A DNA stretch of 64,000 nt from Fructilactobacillus hinvesii (GTDB taxonomy: Bacteria; Bacillota; Bacilli; Lactobacillales; Lactobacillaceae). Below the pieces are notes generated by a model that was not told the origin of the DNA, did no database searches, and was given only the letters and a program-made list of their open reading frames with translations. The stretch is from assembly GCF_024029435.1 (NCBI RefSeq), contig NZ_CP097118.1, positions 868,001 through 932,000 of the forward strand, written 5' to 3'. The translations under genes were made by a program, and so were the position numbers. This document shows, piece by piece, positions 38,537-49,500 of this stretch (positions within the stretch are counted from its first letter, which is position 1; each line of letters opens with the position of its first letter).

Positions 38537-39508
38537 ATGACCACAAAGTTGTCAATGCAAGCAATTGGAGCCAAATTAAAGGAATACTGGGGAAAACAAG
38601 GCTGCATGATTATGGATGCCTATGATACGGAAAAAGGAGCTGGAACGATGAGTCCCTTCACTTTTTTGCGGGCAATCGGTCCAGAGCCTTGGAACGTTTG
38701 TTACATCGAACCATCCAGACGTCCAGCCGACGGACGGTACGGGGAAAACCCGAACCGGTTATACCAACACCACCAGTTTCAAGTGCTGATGAAGCCATCT
38801 CCAGATAACATTCAAGATCTTTACATTCATTCTTTAGAAGAATTAGGCATTAATCCCTTAGAACACGACATTCGGTTCGTGGAAGATAACTGGGAAAACC
38901 CGTCGATGGGTTGTGCCGGAGTTGGCTGGGAAGTATGGTTAGACGGAATGGAAGTTACCCAGTTTACTTACTTCCAAGTCGTAGGGGGCTTACAGATGAA
39001 TCCCGTGGCCGTAGAGATCACTTACGGTTTGGAACGGCTCTCATCTTACATTCAAGATGTAAACAACGTCTTTGACTTGGAATGGGCCGATGGAGTGAAG
39101 TATGGCGATATCTTTAAAGAGCCAGAATACGAACACTCTAAGTACAGCTTTGAAGAAAGTGACCAAAAGATGTTGCATGAGCTGTTTGATGCCTACGAAA
39201 AAGAAGCCCAGCGCTTGATTAAATTGGGACTCGTACATCCAGCGTATGACTATGTTTTAAAGTGTAGTCACACTTTTAACCAGTTGGATGCGCGGGGAGC
39301 CGTTTCCGTTACCGAACGAGCTGGTTATCTAGCCCGAATTCGTAAGATGGCTCATGGAATCGCACAGGCCTTTGTGGAAGAACGCCGGAAACTGGGCTTT
39401 CCTTTAATTAAGGATGAATCAGAACGACAAGCGGTACTTGCTCAATATACGAAAAAACACGAAACAGATTTGAAACGCCAAGCAAAACATAAGGGGGCAG
39501 CAAAATAA
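38537..39508 (+). CDS. glyQ: Glycyl-tRNA synthetase alpha subunit
   Basis: The alpha chain of the bacterial heterotetrameric glycyl-tRNA synthetase; it holds the class II catalytic core that activates glycine. The 323-residue protein contains the family segments [23 protein letters not shown] (seen as YWGKQGC and [21 protein letters not shown]), [18 protein letters not shown] and the [10 protein letters not shown] region. ATG 38537 is chosen for the AAAAGGAGG site; the open frame extends back through the T-box terminator. glyS follows with a one-base overlap (TAATG). Confidence 0.97.
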   Translation: MTTKLSMQAIGAKLKEYWGKQGCMIMDAYDTEKGAGTMSPFTFLRAIGPEPWNVCYIEPSRRPADGRYGENPNRLYQHHQFQVLMKPSPDNIQDLYIHSLEELGINPLEHDIRFVEDNWENPSMGCAGVGWEVWLDGMEVTQFTYFQVVGGLQMNPVAVEITYGLERLSSYIQDVNNVFDLEWADGVKYGDIFKEPEYEHSKYSFEESDQKMLHELFDAYEKEAQRLIKLGLVHPAYDYVLKCSHTFNQLDARGAVSVTERAGYLARIRKMAHGIAQAFVEERRKLGFPLIKDESERQAVLAQYTKKHETDLKRQAKHKGAAK

Positions 39509-41586
39509 TGACACGTGATTTCCTGTTAGAAATTGGTTTGGAAGAAATGCCAGCCCACGTCGTAACGCCTAGCATTCATCAGCTGCAGACGAAGGTCGAA
39601 CAATTTTTACAAGCAGAACGGATTAGTTATGATCACATTAAACCTTTCTCCACACCGCGGCGCTTGGCACTTGAGATTACGGGTTTAGCTGCCAAACAAC
39701 CAGACGTGGACGAAGAAGTGAAGGGTCCCGCCAAGAAAATTGCTCAAACAGAGGATGGCAGTTGGAGTAAGGCAGCCATTGGTTTTACCAAAGGTCAAGG
39801 AGTTACGACCGATGACATTACCTTTAAAAACGTGAAGGGAACCGACTACGTCTTTGTCAATAAGCATGTCGCCGGCAAACCGGTTAATGAAGTGTTAATG
39901 GGTCTCGTTGATGTCATTAAGTCGATGAACTTTCCCACGATGATGAAATGGGGAACTAACCACTTCCAATTTGTTCGTCCCATTAAATGGTTAGTCGCCT
40001 TACTGGATGACGAAGTTTTACCGTTAGAACTAGTCAACGTGACAGCGGGTCGAACTACTCAAGGACACCGTTTCTTAGGACATTCTGTAACTTTAAAGCA
40101 AGTTGCTGACTATGAACCTCAATTGAAAGAACAGTTTGTGATTGCTGATGCTAACCAACGGAAAAACAAGATTAAAGACCAGATTGCTAATATTGCCAAA
40201 GAACATAATTGGCAGGTTCCAGTTGATGATGAACTGTTAGAAGAAGTTAACAACTTGGTGGAATGGCCCACCAGTTTTGCGGGTGATTTTGACAAACGAT
40301 TCTTGGACATTCCACGGGAAGTTTTGATTACTTCAATGCGGAACCACCAACGCTTCTTCTTCGTAGAAGATCAATCCGGTGATTTACTCCCGCACTTTGT
40401 TTCCGTGCGCAATGGAAACAGTGATTACTTGGACAACGTGATTGCTGGAAACGAGAAGGTGTTGGCTGCTCGGTTGTACGATGCTGAATTCTTCTATCAA
40501 GAAGATCAACAACATGACATCGATTACTTCGTCAATAAGTTAAAAGACGTCACTTTCCACGATCAAATTTCATCCATGTACGACAAGATGCAACGAGTTC
40601 AGGTTATTTCTAAGTTAATTGGAGAACGAGTGGGATTAAACGCTACCCAACTCCAGCACCTTCAACGAGCAGCTGAAATCTATAAATTTGACCTGGTAAC
40701 CGGAATGGTTGGTGAATTTGCCGAGTTACAAGGAGTGATGGGGGAGAAATATGCCTTGTTACAGGGTGAAGATCCTGAGGTAGCTCAAGCAATTCGAGAA
40801 CACTACGAACCCATTGCGGCTGACGGTGAATTACCGGCTTCTAAGGTGGGAGCGGTGTTAGCTGTTGCAGATAAGTTGGATAGCATTTTGACGTTCTTTG
40901 CAGCTCAGATGATTCCGAGCGGTTCAAACGATCCATATGCATTACGTAGACAGGCAACGGGGATCGTGCGAATTATTACGAAGGAACAATGGACCCTGCC
41001 GTTGTTACCGTTATTGCAAGCCGTTGTGGCCCAAGAAAAAGTGCAGGATGTTTTACCTAAAGTTGACCAAATTCCAGTGTTTACCTCAGTAGTGGACTTT
41101 TTGAAGGAACGAGTTAAGAAAGATCTGAAGGATCACGATGTTCGTTATGATTTGGTGAACGCCGCCGTTGGCGCTACGAACACGGACATTAATTATAACG
41201 AGCAGAGTGCGCACACTTTACAGGATAACCAAGCAAATGCTGACTTTAAAGCCGTGATTGAGTCTCTAACCCGGGTAACCAGGATTGCGGACCAAGCGGA
41301 TGCTGTTGCAGAAGCAAACGATGTGGATGCTAGTCTCTTTGAAAACGAATCGGAACGGCAATTAGATGCTGCGGTCAAAAAGTTACAAGCCGACTTTGTT
41401 AGTTTGCCAGCTGACCAGGCTTATACGGCTTTGGCCCACTTAGAACCAGTAATTGCTAATTATTTTGATGCCACAATGGTGATGGCAGAAGATGCCGTGG
41501 TCCGACAAAACCGGTTAACGGAACTCGCTCAATTATCTGCTCTAATTAACCACTTTGCTGATGTGGAAGCTGTAATGGTGAAATAG
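39508..41586 (+). CDS. glyS: Glycyl-tRNA synthetase beta subunit
   Basis: The beta chain, which binds tRNA-Gly and is required for charging. The 692-residue protein has the standard start FLLEIGLEEMPAHVV, the STPRRLALEI motif, VITSMRNHQRFF-type region (LITSMRNHQRFF), an HD-like domain (EHYEPIAADGELP) and a C-terminal anticodon-binding domain ending with RQNRLTELAQLSALINHFADV. Its ATG overlaps the glyQ stop by one base. dnaG follows after 27 bases with no terminator, so primase is likely co-transcribed under the Gly T-box. Confidence 0.97.
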   Translation: MTRDFLLEIGLEEMPAHVVTPSIHQLQTKVEQFLQAERISYDHIKPFSTPRRLALEITGLAAKQPDVDEEVKGPAKKIAQTEDGSWSKAAIGFTKGQGVTTDDITFKNVKGTDYVFVNKHVAGKPVNEVLMGLVDVIKSMNFPTMMKWGTNHFQFVRPIKWLVALLDDEVLPLELVNVTAGRTTQGHRFLGHSVTLKQVADYEPQLKEQFVIADANQRKNKIKDQIANIAKEHNWQVPVDDELLEEVNNLVEWPTSFAGDFDKRFLDIPREVLITSMRNHQRFFFVEDQSGDLLPHFVSVRNGNSDYLDNVIAGNEKVLAARLYDAEFFYQEDQQHDIDYFVNKLKDVTFHDQISSMYDKMQRVQVISKLIGERVGLNATQLQHLQRAAEIYKFDLVTGMVGEFAELQGVMGEKYALLQGEDPEVAQAIREHYEPIAADGELPASKVGAVLAVADKLDSILTFFAAQMIPSGSNDPYALRRQATGIVRIITKEQWTLPLLPLLQAVVAQEKVQDVLPKVDQIPVFTSVVDFLKERVKKDLKDHDVRYDLVNAAVGATNTDINYNEQSAHTLQDNQANADFKAVIESLTRVTRIADQADAVAEANDVDASLFENESERQLDAAVKKLQADFVSLPADQAYTALAHLEPVIANYFDATMVMAEDAVVRQNRLTELAQLSALINHFADVEAVMVK

Positions 41587-41613
41587 TCACTAGTTTAAAG
41601 GACGGTGAACGGC

Positions 41614-43434
41614 ATGCTCAAAATTCCAGAAGAATTTGTGGAAAAGGTCCGGACGAGTACTAACATTACTGATGAAGTTAGTAAATATGTGCAACTAAAG
41701 CAGGCTGGTAAGAATCTGTTTGGATTATGTCCCTTTCATGAGGAACGAACGCCTTCTTTTTCTGTGAACGAAGCCAAACAAATTTTTCACTGTTTTAGTT
41801 GTGGTCGGGGCGGAAACGTCTTTACTTTTTTGATGGATTTAAAGGGGATGTCCTTTCCTGAAGCAGTAGAAGCCGTCGCTAAAGATGACGGAATTGAACT
41901 ACCAAAGGTCGTAACCAATACGCCCCGTGATCAAAAGCAACAACAGCGACAACCATTAATTGAAGCTCATCAAGAAGCGGCTCAACTTTACCACCACATC
42001 TTGATGAATACTAAACTTGGAGAAGCGGCCCGTAACTATCTGCAAGAACGCCAGGTTAGTCCAGAGATGATTGAGCGATTTAATCTAGGATTTGCCCCGG
42101 GCGAGCAGGTGTTACGTTCGTTTTTTGCAGAACGAAAGACGGACTATCAAACGCTGCGCAAGACGGGGTTATTTATTGAAGATCAAGCGGGTAATCTGAA
42201 AGATCGGTTTACGAACCGTTTGATGTTTCCCATTAAAAATACGACGGGGGCTTTGGTAGGATTTTCGGGACGGTTACTGCATAAAAGTGATAGTGCCCCC
42301 AAATATTTGAACAGTCCGGAAACAGAAATTTTTAACAAACGGCGCGTTTTGTACAACTATGACGTTGCTAGGCAGGCGGCCCGCAAAGCGAAACGACTGC
42401 TTTTATTAGAAGGGTTCATGGACGTAATTTCGGCCAGTCAAGCTGGGATTGATTTTGGGGTGGCCTCAATGGGAACCAGTCTGACGGAGGAACAAATTTA
42501 TGACCTCCAACGGGTTTCCAGTAACATTGACATTTGTTATGACGGGGACGTGCCGGGCCAAAAAGCCATCGATCGGGCCGTTAGTTTGCTGGAGCAAAAT
42601 GGGAACTTTCAAATTGGGGTCATTCAGATTCCGGATGGAATGGATCCAGATGAATATCGGCGGAAAAATGGAACTGCCGGACTTCAAAAGATCGTTAAAA
42701 GCGGACGAGAGCCAGTCATTAAATTCCGGCTCCGGTACTTACGTTCGCACTTTAATTTCGAACAAGAGACTGACAAGATTGAATACGCCAAGCAGGCCAC
42801 TAAGTTAATCGCTACCCTAGATAGTTCCGTGGAGCGGGGGGTGTATCTAAAGGACTTAGCGACTGATCTAGATTTTGATCAGACTAGTTTGCAAGAGCAG
42901 TGTGAAGAAGACCGTCGCAAGCAACGGCCGGTCCGGAAACATGTTACTCCCACTCCGGTTGAACCTGTCCAACGGGAACAACCTCGTTATTCACGAGTCG
43001 AAAATGCGGAACGTCAGCTATTAGCAGGAATGCTGCATGATTCAAACGTGTGGACCCACGTGATTAATCAACCGAACTTTAGTTTTGTTCATGATGATTA
43101 TCAGCAGTTGTATCTGTTTGCACAGGAATTTTTTCGGCGGCATGCAGCTTATAATTCGGCCAAGTTTAGTGATTTTATTGGCGAACAACATTTGCAATCC
43201 GTGTTAGCGGAGTTAGAAATGAATCCAGCCTACGATCACTCGAGCGATCAAGCGGTAGCTGATTGTGTTAAAATAATACAGCAAGATGCCCCGTTAGCAG
43301 CCCAAATTAAGGATTTAAAGCATGAATTTGAAGTTGCCAAGCAAACTGGCAACGAATTGCAACAATTAAAGTTGGCAACTGAGCTTATCAAGGCCCAGCA
43401 ACAGTTGGATCAGCTTAAGTCAACTAGTGATTAA
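41614..43434 (+). CDS. dnaG: DNA primase
   Basis: Primase makes RNA primers for replication. The protein has the N-terminal CHC2 zinc domain ([12 protein letters not shown] and [16 protein letters not shown]), a TOPRIM catalytic core ([13 protein letters not shown] and [14 protein letters not shown]), and a C-terminal helicase-binding domain. I use ATG 41614 (606 residues), five bases after AAGGACGGTGA; a GTG at 41605 overlaps that site. It lies in the classic dnaG-rpoD pair; rpoD starts 17 bases later. The pair sits behind glyQS, with no terminator visible between. Confidence 0.95.
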   Translation: MLKIPEEFVEKVRTSTNITDEVSKYVQLKQAGKNLFGLCPFHEERTPSFSVNEAKQIFHCFSCGRGGNVFTFLMDLKGMSFPEAVEAVAKDDGIELPKVVTNTPRDQKQQQRQPLIEAHQEAAQLYHHILMNTKLGEAARNYLQERQVSPEMIERFNLGFAPGEQVLRSFFAERKTDYQTLRKTGLFIEDQAGNLKDRFTNRLMFPIKNTTGALVGFSGRLLHKSDSAPKYLNSPETEIFNKRRVLYNYDVARQAARKAKRLLLLEGFMDVISASQAGIDFGVASMGTSLTEEQIYDLQRVSSNIDICYDGDVPGQKAIDRAVSLLEQNGNFQIGVIQIPDGMDPDEYRRKNGTAGLQKIVKSGREPVIKFRLRYLRSHFNFEQETDKIEYAKQATKLIATLDSSVERGVYLKDLATDLDFDQTSLQEQCEEDRRKQRPVRKHVTPTPVEPVQREQPRYSRVENAERQLLAGMLHDSNVWTHVINQPNFSFVHDDYQQLYLFAQEFFRRHAAYNSAKFSDFIGEQHLQSVLAELEMNPAYDHSSDQAVADCVKIIQQDAPLAAQIKDLKHEFEVAKQTGNELQQLKLATELIKAQQQLDQLKSTSD

Positions 43435-43451
43435 AATGGGGAGGAATCCAT

Positions 43452-44657
43452 ATGGCAGAACGAAAAGCACAAAAAAAAGCAGAATTAAAAAAATCCACCT
43501 CCGAACCCAAGAGTAAAAGTGCTGCAAAGCAGGCGAACTTAACCGCCGATTTAAAAAAGGATTTTGATAAAGACGGCTACCACAAGGTTTACCAAGCCTT
43601 GGTTAAGAAGTACAAGAAGATTGGTCACATCACCTACACGGTGTTAGAAGAAGAAATGCAAGTTCCGTTTGACCTGAAGAAAAAGCAAATGGATGAGCTG
43701 ATGGAAAAGGTCGAAGATGACGGAATTAGCATCGTTGACGAAAACGGAGAGCCAGATCCTCGTGCTCTTGATGCTGCTAAAAAGGTTACCCAAAAGGAAC
43801 TGAAGAACGCTTCTAGTTCACAGGGGGTTAAAATTAACGATCCTGTCCGGATGTACCTTAAGGAAATCGGCCGGGTGCCATTGCTGACGGCAGATGAAGA
43901 AGTTCAGTTAGCCCTGCGGATTGAAGAAGGGGACGAAGAAGCTAAGCAAGAGTTGGCCGAGGCTAACTTACGGTTGGTGGTTTCGATTGCCAAACGGTAC
44001 GTTGGCCGGGGAATGCAATTCTTGGACTTGATTCAAGAAGGAAACATGGGGCTAATGAAAGCGGTAGAAAAGTTCGATTACCGTAAAGGATTTAAGTTCT
44101 CAACTTACGCTACTTGGTGGATTCGGCAGGCCATTACCCGGGCGATTGCCGACCAAGCTCGGACCATTCGGATTCCAGTTCACATGGTGGAAACGATTAA
44201 CAAGTTAATTCGGGTCCAGCGGCAACTCCTCCAAGACCTCGGGCGAGAACCGCTTCCGATGGAAATTGGGGCCGAAATGGACATGCCTACTTCTAAGGTT
44301 CGTAATATCTTGAAAATTTCACAAGAACCCGTTTCGTTAGAAACTCCAATCGGAGAAGAGGACGATTCTCACCTCGGTGACTTTATTGAAGATAAGGAAG
44401 CAACTAGTCCAGAAGACCATGCTTCCTACGAGTTGCTAAAAGAACAACTTGAAGGGGTGCTAGATACTTTAACGGATCGTGAAGAAAACGTGTTACGGTT
44501 ACGGTTTGGGTTAGACGATGGTCGGACCCGGACCCTTGAAGAAGTCGGCAAAGTCTTTGGGGTAACTCGAGAACGGATTCGACAGATCGAAGCTAAGGCC
44601 TTAAGAAAGCTTCGGCACCCATCTCGCAGTAAACAATTAAAGGACTTTTTAGACTAA
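43452..44657 (+). CDS. rpoD: RNA polymerase sigma factor RpoD (sigma A)
   Basis: The primary sigma factor, directing RNA polymerase to housekeeping promoters. The 401-residue protein has a Lys-rich N-terminal part and region 1.1, then region 1.2 ([21 protein letters not shown], given as [14 protein letters not shown]), region 2 ([38 protein letters not shown]), region 3, and region 4 with the DNA-binding [20 protein letters not shown]. The promoters called in this window (TTGACA/TATAAT class) match its expected specificity. GGGAGG precedes the ATG. A terminator follows. Confidence 0.98.
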   Translation: MAERKAQKKAELKKSTSEPKSKSAAKQANLTADLKKDFDKDGYHKVYQALVKKYKKIGHITYTVLEEEMQVPFDLKKKQMDELMEKVEDDGISIVDENGEPDPRALDAAKKVTQKELKNASSSQGVKINDPVRMYLKEIGRVPLLTADEEVQLALRIEEGDEEAKQELAEANLRLVVSIAKRYVGRGMQFLDLIQEGNMGLMKAVEKFDYRKGFKFSTYATWWIRQAITRAIADQARTIRIPVHMVETINKLIRVQRQLLQDLGREPLPMEIGAEMDMPTSKVRNILKISQEPVSLETPIGEEDDSHLGDFIEDKEATSPEDHASYELLKEQLEGVLDTLTDREENVLRLRFGLDDGRTRTLEEVGKVFGVTRERIRQIEAKALRKLRHPSRSKQLKDFLD

Positions 44658-44663
44658 TGAAGG

Positions 44664-44698
44664 AAAAAACAGAGATCCAAGTGGATCCCTGTTTTTTT
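44664..44698 (+). terminator. Terminator after rpoD
   Basis: An imperfect stem (AAAAAACAG with CTGTTTTTT enclosing GATCC/GGATC) from 44664 to 44697, four-base loop, T-run in the 3' arm. Confidence 0.82.
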
Positions 44699-44712
44699 AC
44701 CACGGAGGAAGT

Positions 44713-45417
44713 ATGACAGTACAGCATTTATCAAAACGCTTGCGAGCAGTAGCCGAACTGGTGCCCCCTAGCCGGCAGTTAGCAGACATTGGTTCGGATC
44801 ATGCCTACTTACCGGCCTATTTGTTACAACGTCATGTGATTCAAGCTGCAATTGCAGGGGAAGTTCGGTTAGGGCCGTTGCAAAATGCCCAAAAAGAAAT
44901 TACTAAGCTAGGGTTAGCAACTGTGATGCAGGCGCGTTTGGGTGATGGCCTAGCGGTGCTAAATCCAACGGACCAGGTGGATGTAATTGTGATGGCTGGC
45001 ATGGGCGGAGAATTAATTAGTGACATTCTCACGGCTGGGCAAGCCAAGTTAGCTAATCATCCCGTGCTGGTGTTGCAACCAAACGTGGATGAAAATACGG
45101 TGCGGCGGTGGCTAGTTGCGCATCAGTACCAAATTAGTGCTGAATGCATAGTTGAAGATAGTGGTCATTTTTACGAAATGATGCGGGCAGAATTTAGTCC
45201 TACTCCGGTTCGACTTAGTGAAACTGAGATTAACTTTGGTCCACAGTTATTGGCTCAGAAGGATGCCATCTTTCAAAAAAAGTGGCGGGATCGGTTGCAA
45301 AAGAGTCAGTTAATTCTTTCGAACTTAGAAAATTCTGCTAGTCAGCCACAGGATAAGATTGCGGCAATGCAGCGACGAGTAACTGCAATTCAGGAGGTTC
45401 TTCATGACAACGGTTAA
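44713..45417 (+). CDS. trmK: tRNA (adenine(22)-N1)-methyltransferase TrmK
   Basis: TrmK methylates N1 of A22 in tRNAs using S-adenosylmethionine. The 234-residue protein has the Rossmann motif I LADIGSDHAYLPAYLL (about residues 23-38), VIVMAGMGGELISDIL (about 95-110), and a C-terminal coiled coil. GGAGG precedes the ATG. It is paired with nif3 in the conserved rpoD-trmK-nif3 order and overlaps it by 14 bases. Confidence 0.95.
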   Translation: MTVQHLSKRLRAVAELVPPSRQLADIGSDHAYLPAYLLQRHVIQAAIAGEVRLGPLQNAQKEITKLGLATVMQARLGDGLAVLNPTDQVDVIVMAGMGGELISDILTAGQAKLANHPVLVLQPNVDENTVRRWLVAHQYQISAECIVEDSGHFYEMMRAEFSPTPVRLSETEINFGPQLLAQKDAIFQKKWRDRLQKSQLILSNLENSASQPQDKIAAMQRRVTAIQEVLHDNG

Positions 45418-46204
45418 TGACATTATTACTCGCTTCGAACGGTTTGCCCCGTTATCTTTTAAAGAAGAAGGAGATCCCACCGGCTTTCAAATGGGGCGCC
45501 GGGATGCAGTAGTTCACCAGCTGATGACGACGTTAGACGTACGTCCCGAGGTGGTAGACGAAGCAATTGAGCGTCACGTCGACTTTATTTTTGCGCACCA
45601 TCCGGTAATGTTTCGTCCCGCGCGAAATCTAGATTTAGCGAACCCGCAAAATGCGATGTACGCACGGCTTTTAAAGCATGACATTACGGTCTATGCTGCT
45701 CACACGAACCTAGATAATGCTCCTGGCGGAATGAATGATTGGTTGTCAACTGCTTTAGGCTTAGAGCAGACCACTGGTCTCGTTAACCATGACCGGATTG
45801 CTGAAATTGCAATGGGGCGCGTAGGAAACCTGCCAACCCCCGTAACGGTTACTGAACTAGCGAAGCTTTGTAAAGAACGGTTTCACCTAACTGGTCTGCG
45901 GGTGGTTAGTCCTAATCCAGACCAGTTAGTCCAACGGGTGGCGATTTTAGGTGGCAGTGGGGGTAAATTTTATCCAGCTGCTATCGACCATCAGGCTGAT
46001 GTTTACATTACAGGGGACTTGTTCTACCATACCGCCCAGGATTTATTGGCAGCGGGTTTACACGCCATTGATCCCGGTCACCACGTAGAAAGTATTTGTA
46101 AACCAAAACTGCGCGAACTTTTTGAACGCTGGAACGAAGCAGAAGGGTGGCAAATTAACGTATTAGAGTCCCGCTTGAATACGGATCCCTTTCGATTTCA
46201 ATAA
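45404..46204 (+). CDS. Nif3-like dinuclear metal-center protein
   Basis: A 266-residue member of the Nif3/DUF34 family (sometimes called GTP cyclohydrolase I type 2), whose exact function is unsettled. The conserved metal ligands are visible in FIFAHHPVMFRP (about residues 60-71), YAAHTNLDNAPGGMNDWL (about 103-120) and GDLFYHTAQDLLAAG with GHHVES near the C-terminus. It lacks the extra PII-like insert found in longer relatives. Its ATG lies inside the end of trmK (14-base overlap, with AGGAGG upstream), so it is translationally coupled to it. Confidence 0.92.
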   Translation: MTTVNDIITRFERFAPLSFKEEGDPTGFQMGRRDAVVHQLMTTLDVRPEVVDEAIERHVDFIFAHHPVMFRPARNLDLANPQNAMYARLLKHDITVYAAHTNLDNAPGGMNDWLSTALGLEQTTGLVNHDRIAEIAMGRVGNLPTPVTVTELAKLCKERFHLTGLRVVSPNPDQLVQRVAILGGSGGKFYPAAIDHQADVYITGDLFYHTAQDLLAAGLHAIDPGHHVESICKPKLRELFERWNEAEGWQINVLESRLNTDPFRFQ

Positions 46205-46205
46205 A

Positions 46206-46245
46206 AAAAACAGGTGGAAATGCTTTCATTTCCACCTGTTTTTTA
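46206..46245. terminator. Bidirectional terminator between nif3 and the DUF2929 gene
   Basis: A perfect 12-bp core stem CAGGTGGAAATG/CATTTCCACCTG (46211-46222 with 46227-46238), four-base loop, flanked by A-run and T-run. Serves both convergent genes. Confidence 0.9.
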
Positions 46246-46254
46246 TTTTTAAAG

Positions 46255-46443
46255 TTACGGTTTCATTACCATTTTTAAGACGTTCACGCCCACCAGGGCC
46301 ACAATGGCACCGACGATGGCTACATCTAAGGCAATTGTGCCGTTAAACGGAGTCTGCAGGAGGGCTGAACCAATGTAACCAATTACTTCACCGTACATGA
46401 TTCCCCAAAAGATAGTTGTTAAGTTTGCAGCAATTGTGCGCAT
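46255..46443 (-). CDS. DUF2929 family small membrane protein
   Basis: A 62-residue protein with two transmembrane segments (about residues 8-28 and 39-58), resembling the DUF2929 (YjzD-like) family by the pattern IFWGIMYGEVIGYIGSAL. The ATG at 46443 is six bases after GGGGTGG on the minus strand; a GTG nine bases upstream (46452) overlaps that site. No function is known. It is a single gene, convergent with nif3 and divergent from dnaE. Confidence 0.8.
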   Translation of the reverse strand: MRTIAANLTTIFWGIMYGEVIGYIGSALLQTPFNGTIALDVAIVGAIVALVGVNVLKMVMKP

Positions 46444-46532
46444 AATTTCCACCCCTTTTTATTCATTAGTAGTGTATCACTAATTGAGATAATTGCAACG
46501 AAAGCACAGGGGCTAATTTGAAACATTTGGTC

Positions 46533-46541
46533 TGCTATAAT
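46533..46541 (+). promoter_or_regulatory. Predicted extended -10 promoter of dnaE
   Basis: TGC followed by consensus TATAAT (46536-46541). No good -35 at 16-18 bases. It lies within the long open frame upstream of dnaE, which supports the later start codon. Confidence 0.65.
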
Positions 46542-46568
46542 AACAGTAACAAAGGAGGGAGAATCGCC

Positions 46569-49500
46569 ATGGCCTATGCACCACTACAAAACATCAGCTC
46601 CTATAGTTTATTGCAAAGTACGACAAAATTACCCGGTCTGGTAAAATCCGCCAAAGACAAGGGTTATCAAGCCATTGCTTTGACTGATCATAACGTTATG
46701 TACGGATCGGTAGCCTTTGAAAAGGAAGCCCGCCAAGCTGGAATTAAACCAATTATTGGGCTAACGCTTACCCTCCAAGGCAGTCAACTAACGGAGCATC
46801 AATTTGAACTGGTTCTATTGGCTAAAAATCAACGGGGCTACCAAAATTTAATGGAAATTTCTTCGTTTGCTATGACCCATCAAGAACCACCGTTGTTGTC
46901 CCAACTAACAAAATGGTTATCTGATTTGTTTGTACTATTGCCAGAAACCAGCGAAGCCCTCTCTTTGATGGAATACGATCGAGAAACGGATGCCATTAAC
47001 GTTGTGACAGAACTGCAACAATTCGCGGATGCAGATGCAGTTAAAATTGGAATCACAATGAATTTAACTGAAGCGGAAATAAAGACCAGACAACGGTTAT
47101 CCGTACAGACCAAAACGGAACTCATTGCATTAAATCCAGTCAACTACCTCCAAGCCACGGATTATTTTGATGTGCGGGTGCTTCGGTCAATTGAAACCGG
47201 AAATTCCCTGGGCTCAATTCCAGAGCAACAGGTGATTGTAGGGGAGGAGTGGTTACGGTCACGTTCAGAAGTTGAAGATCACTATCAAACTCCTGAATTA
47301 CAAAAGGCAGTAGCGGTTAATCAGCAGGTGGTGGATGCTTGTAACGTCGAGATTCCCAAACAAGCCCCTCACTTACCGCAATTTCAAACACCAAAACAGC
47401 AACCAGCAATTGATTATCTCCACGAGTTGTGTGAAGCGGGATTAAAACAGCGGCTAGGCGAGACCATCCCGCCTGAATATCAGCAGCGCTTGCAACACGA
47501 GCTAGCTGTCATTGACCGAATGGGGTTTAGTGATTACTTTCTAATTGTGTGGGACGTGATCAACTTTGCCCATCGTCAACACATCATCACAGGACCTGGC
47601 CGGGGGTCTGCTGCCGGATCTTTGGTTGCCTATACCCTGCATATTACCGACGTCGATCCAATTCAGTATGATTTACTGTTTGAACGATTTTTGAACGAAG
47701 AACGAGCACAAATGCCAGACATTGACATGGATATTCCGGACGATCAACGGGATGAAATTTTACGCTATGTCCATGATAAGTACGGAGATACCCACGTTGC
47801 CCAAATTATCACCTTTGGAACGTTAGGAGCCAAACAGGCCGTGCGCGACGTTGGACGGGTTTTTGGCATGCGGCCAGAGCAAATGAATAAGTGGAGTGCA
47901 TCCATTCCTAATCACCTTAATCAAACACTAGAAAATGCCGTGCGCGAATCGCAGAAGTTACAAAATTTGATTGCTGATCAACCCCTAAATCAAACCCTTT
48001 TTCAAACGGCGCAACAATTGGAAGGGTTACCACGTCACTATTCGACCCATGCGGCCGGAGTGATTTTAAGTGACCAGCCGATTGTGCAGAAGTCACCAGT
48101 GCAAACAGGGAACGAAGGCCTCTTGATGACTCAGTATTCTAAGTATTACGTTGAGGACGTCGGGCTGCTTAAGATTGATTTTTTGGGATTGCGCAACTTA
48201 TCCATCATGGCTAACATTTTAAAAATCGTCCACGACCAACTTGATCGGGATTTCGACGTGACCAAAATTGATTTAAACGATCACAAGACCTTGGAACTAT
48301 TCCAGGCCGGGCGAACCAATGGGGTCTTCCAATTTGAATCAAGTGGAATTAAAAACGTATTACGGCGGATGCATCCAGATCGCTTTGAACTAATTGCCGC
48401 TGTGAACGCCCTGTATCGACCTGGTCCAATGGAAAATATCGATTCCTTCATTAAGCGAAAAAACGGTGAGGAAGAGTACCACTATCAAAATGATGCCATT
48501 AAAGCAATCTTAGGTTCGACCTATGGCATCATTGTGTATCAGGAACAGGTTATGCAATTAGCCTCCACAATGGCAGGATTTTCGCTTGGGCAAGCCGATG
48601 TTTTACGACGAGCCATGAGTAAAAAGCATCACCAGGAAATGGAATCAATGCGCGAACGATTTGTCACGGGTTCCATTCAAAATGGTTATTCCAAGGCTGA
48701 TGCCGAGCAAACCTTTGCTTACATCGAACAATTTGCCAGTTATGGGTTTAATAAATCTCATGCGGTTGCTTACAGTAAAATGGCAGTTGAATTGGCTTAC
48801 TTAAAGGTTCATTTTCCAGGTCCTTTCTTTACCGCCCTTTTGAACTCTGTAGTTGGAAACCAGGCAAAAATTAAAACCTACATTCAAGAGGCTAAGGATG
48901 ATGGAATCGCTGTGTTGGGTCCGGACCTTAATCACAGTCAGCTGGATTTCTCCTACCAGGATGGAGCCATTCGGTTTGGTCTGCGAGCAGTGAAGGGCTT
49001 ACGTTCCGATTTAATCAGAGCAATCTTAGCAACTCGAACTGAGGAAGGACCATTTCGGGACTTAAATGATTTGATTCAGCGGTTACCGCCTAACTTGCGA
49101 AAGGTGGAGCCCCTCCAAACCCTGGCAGCGGTAGGAGCGTTTGATCAGTTTGGTTATAATCGCAGAGAAATTAGTGAAGCACTGCCGAAATTCATTAGTG
49201 CTGCCGATCTCTCGGGCTCACTCTTAGCTTCCATTCCAGGGATGGAAGTGGAGGTTGAACCAAAGGCTGATTGGCCTGAGTGGCAGAAGATTAACTATGA
49301 AAGTGAGTATCTGGGGACCTTCTTGTCCGGACATCCAGTAGAACGTTACCGACAGTTGCAACAGGAACGCCATGCCATCCGTAGTAATGAGTTAGTTGCT
49401 GGGCAGCAAAGCGTTAGGTTGGTGTTACTGGTAAACCACGTGAAACAAATTCGCACTAAAAAAGGACAATTAATGGCCTTTGTGACCGCTTCTGATCAGG

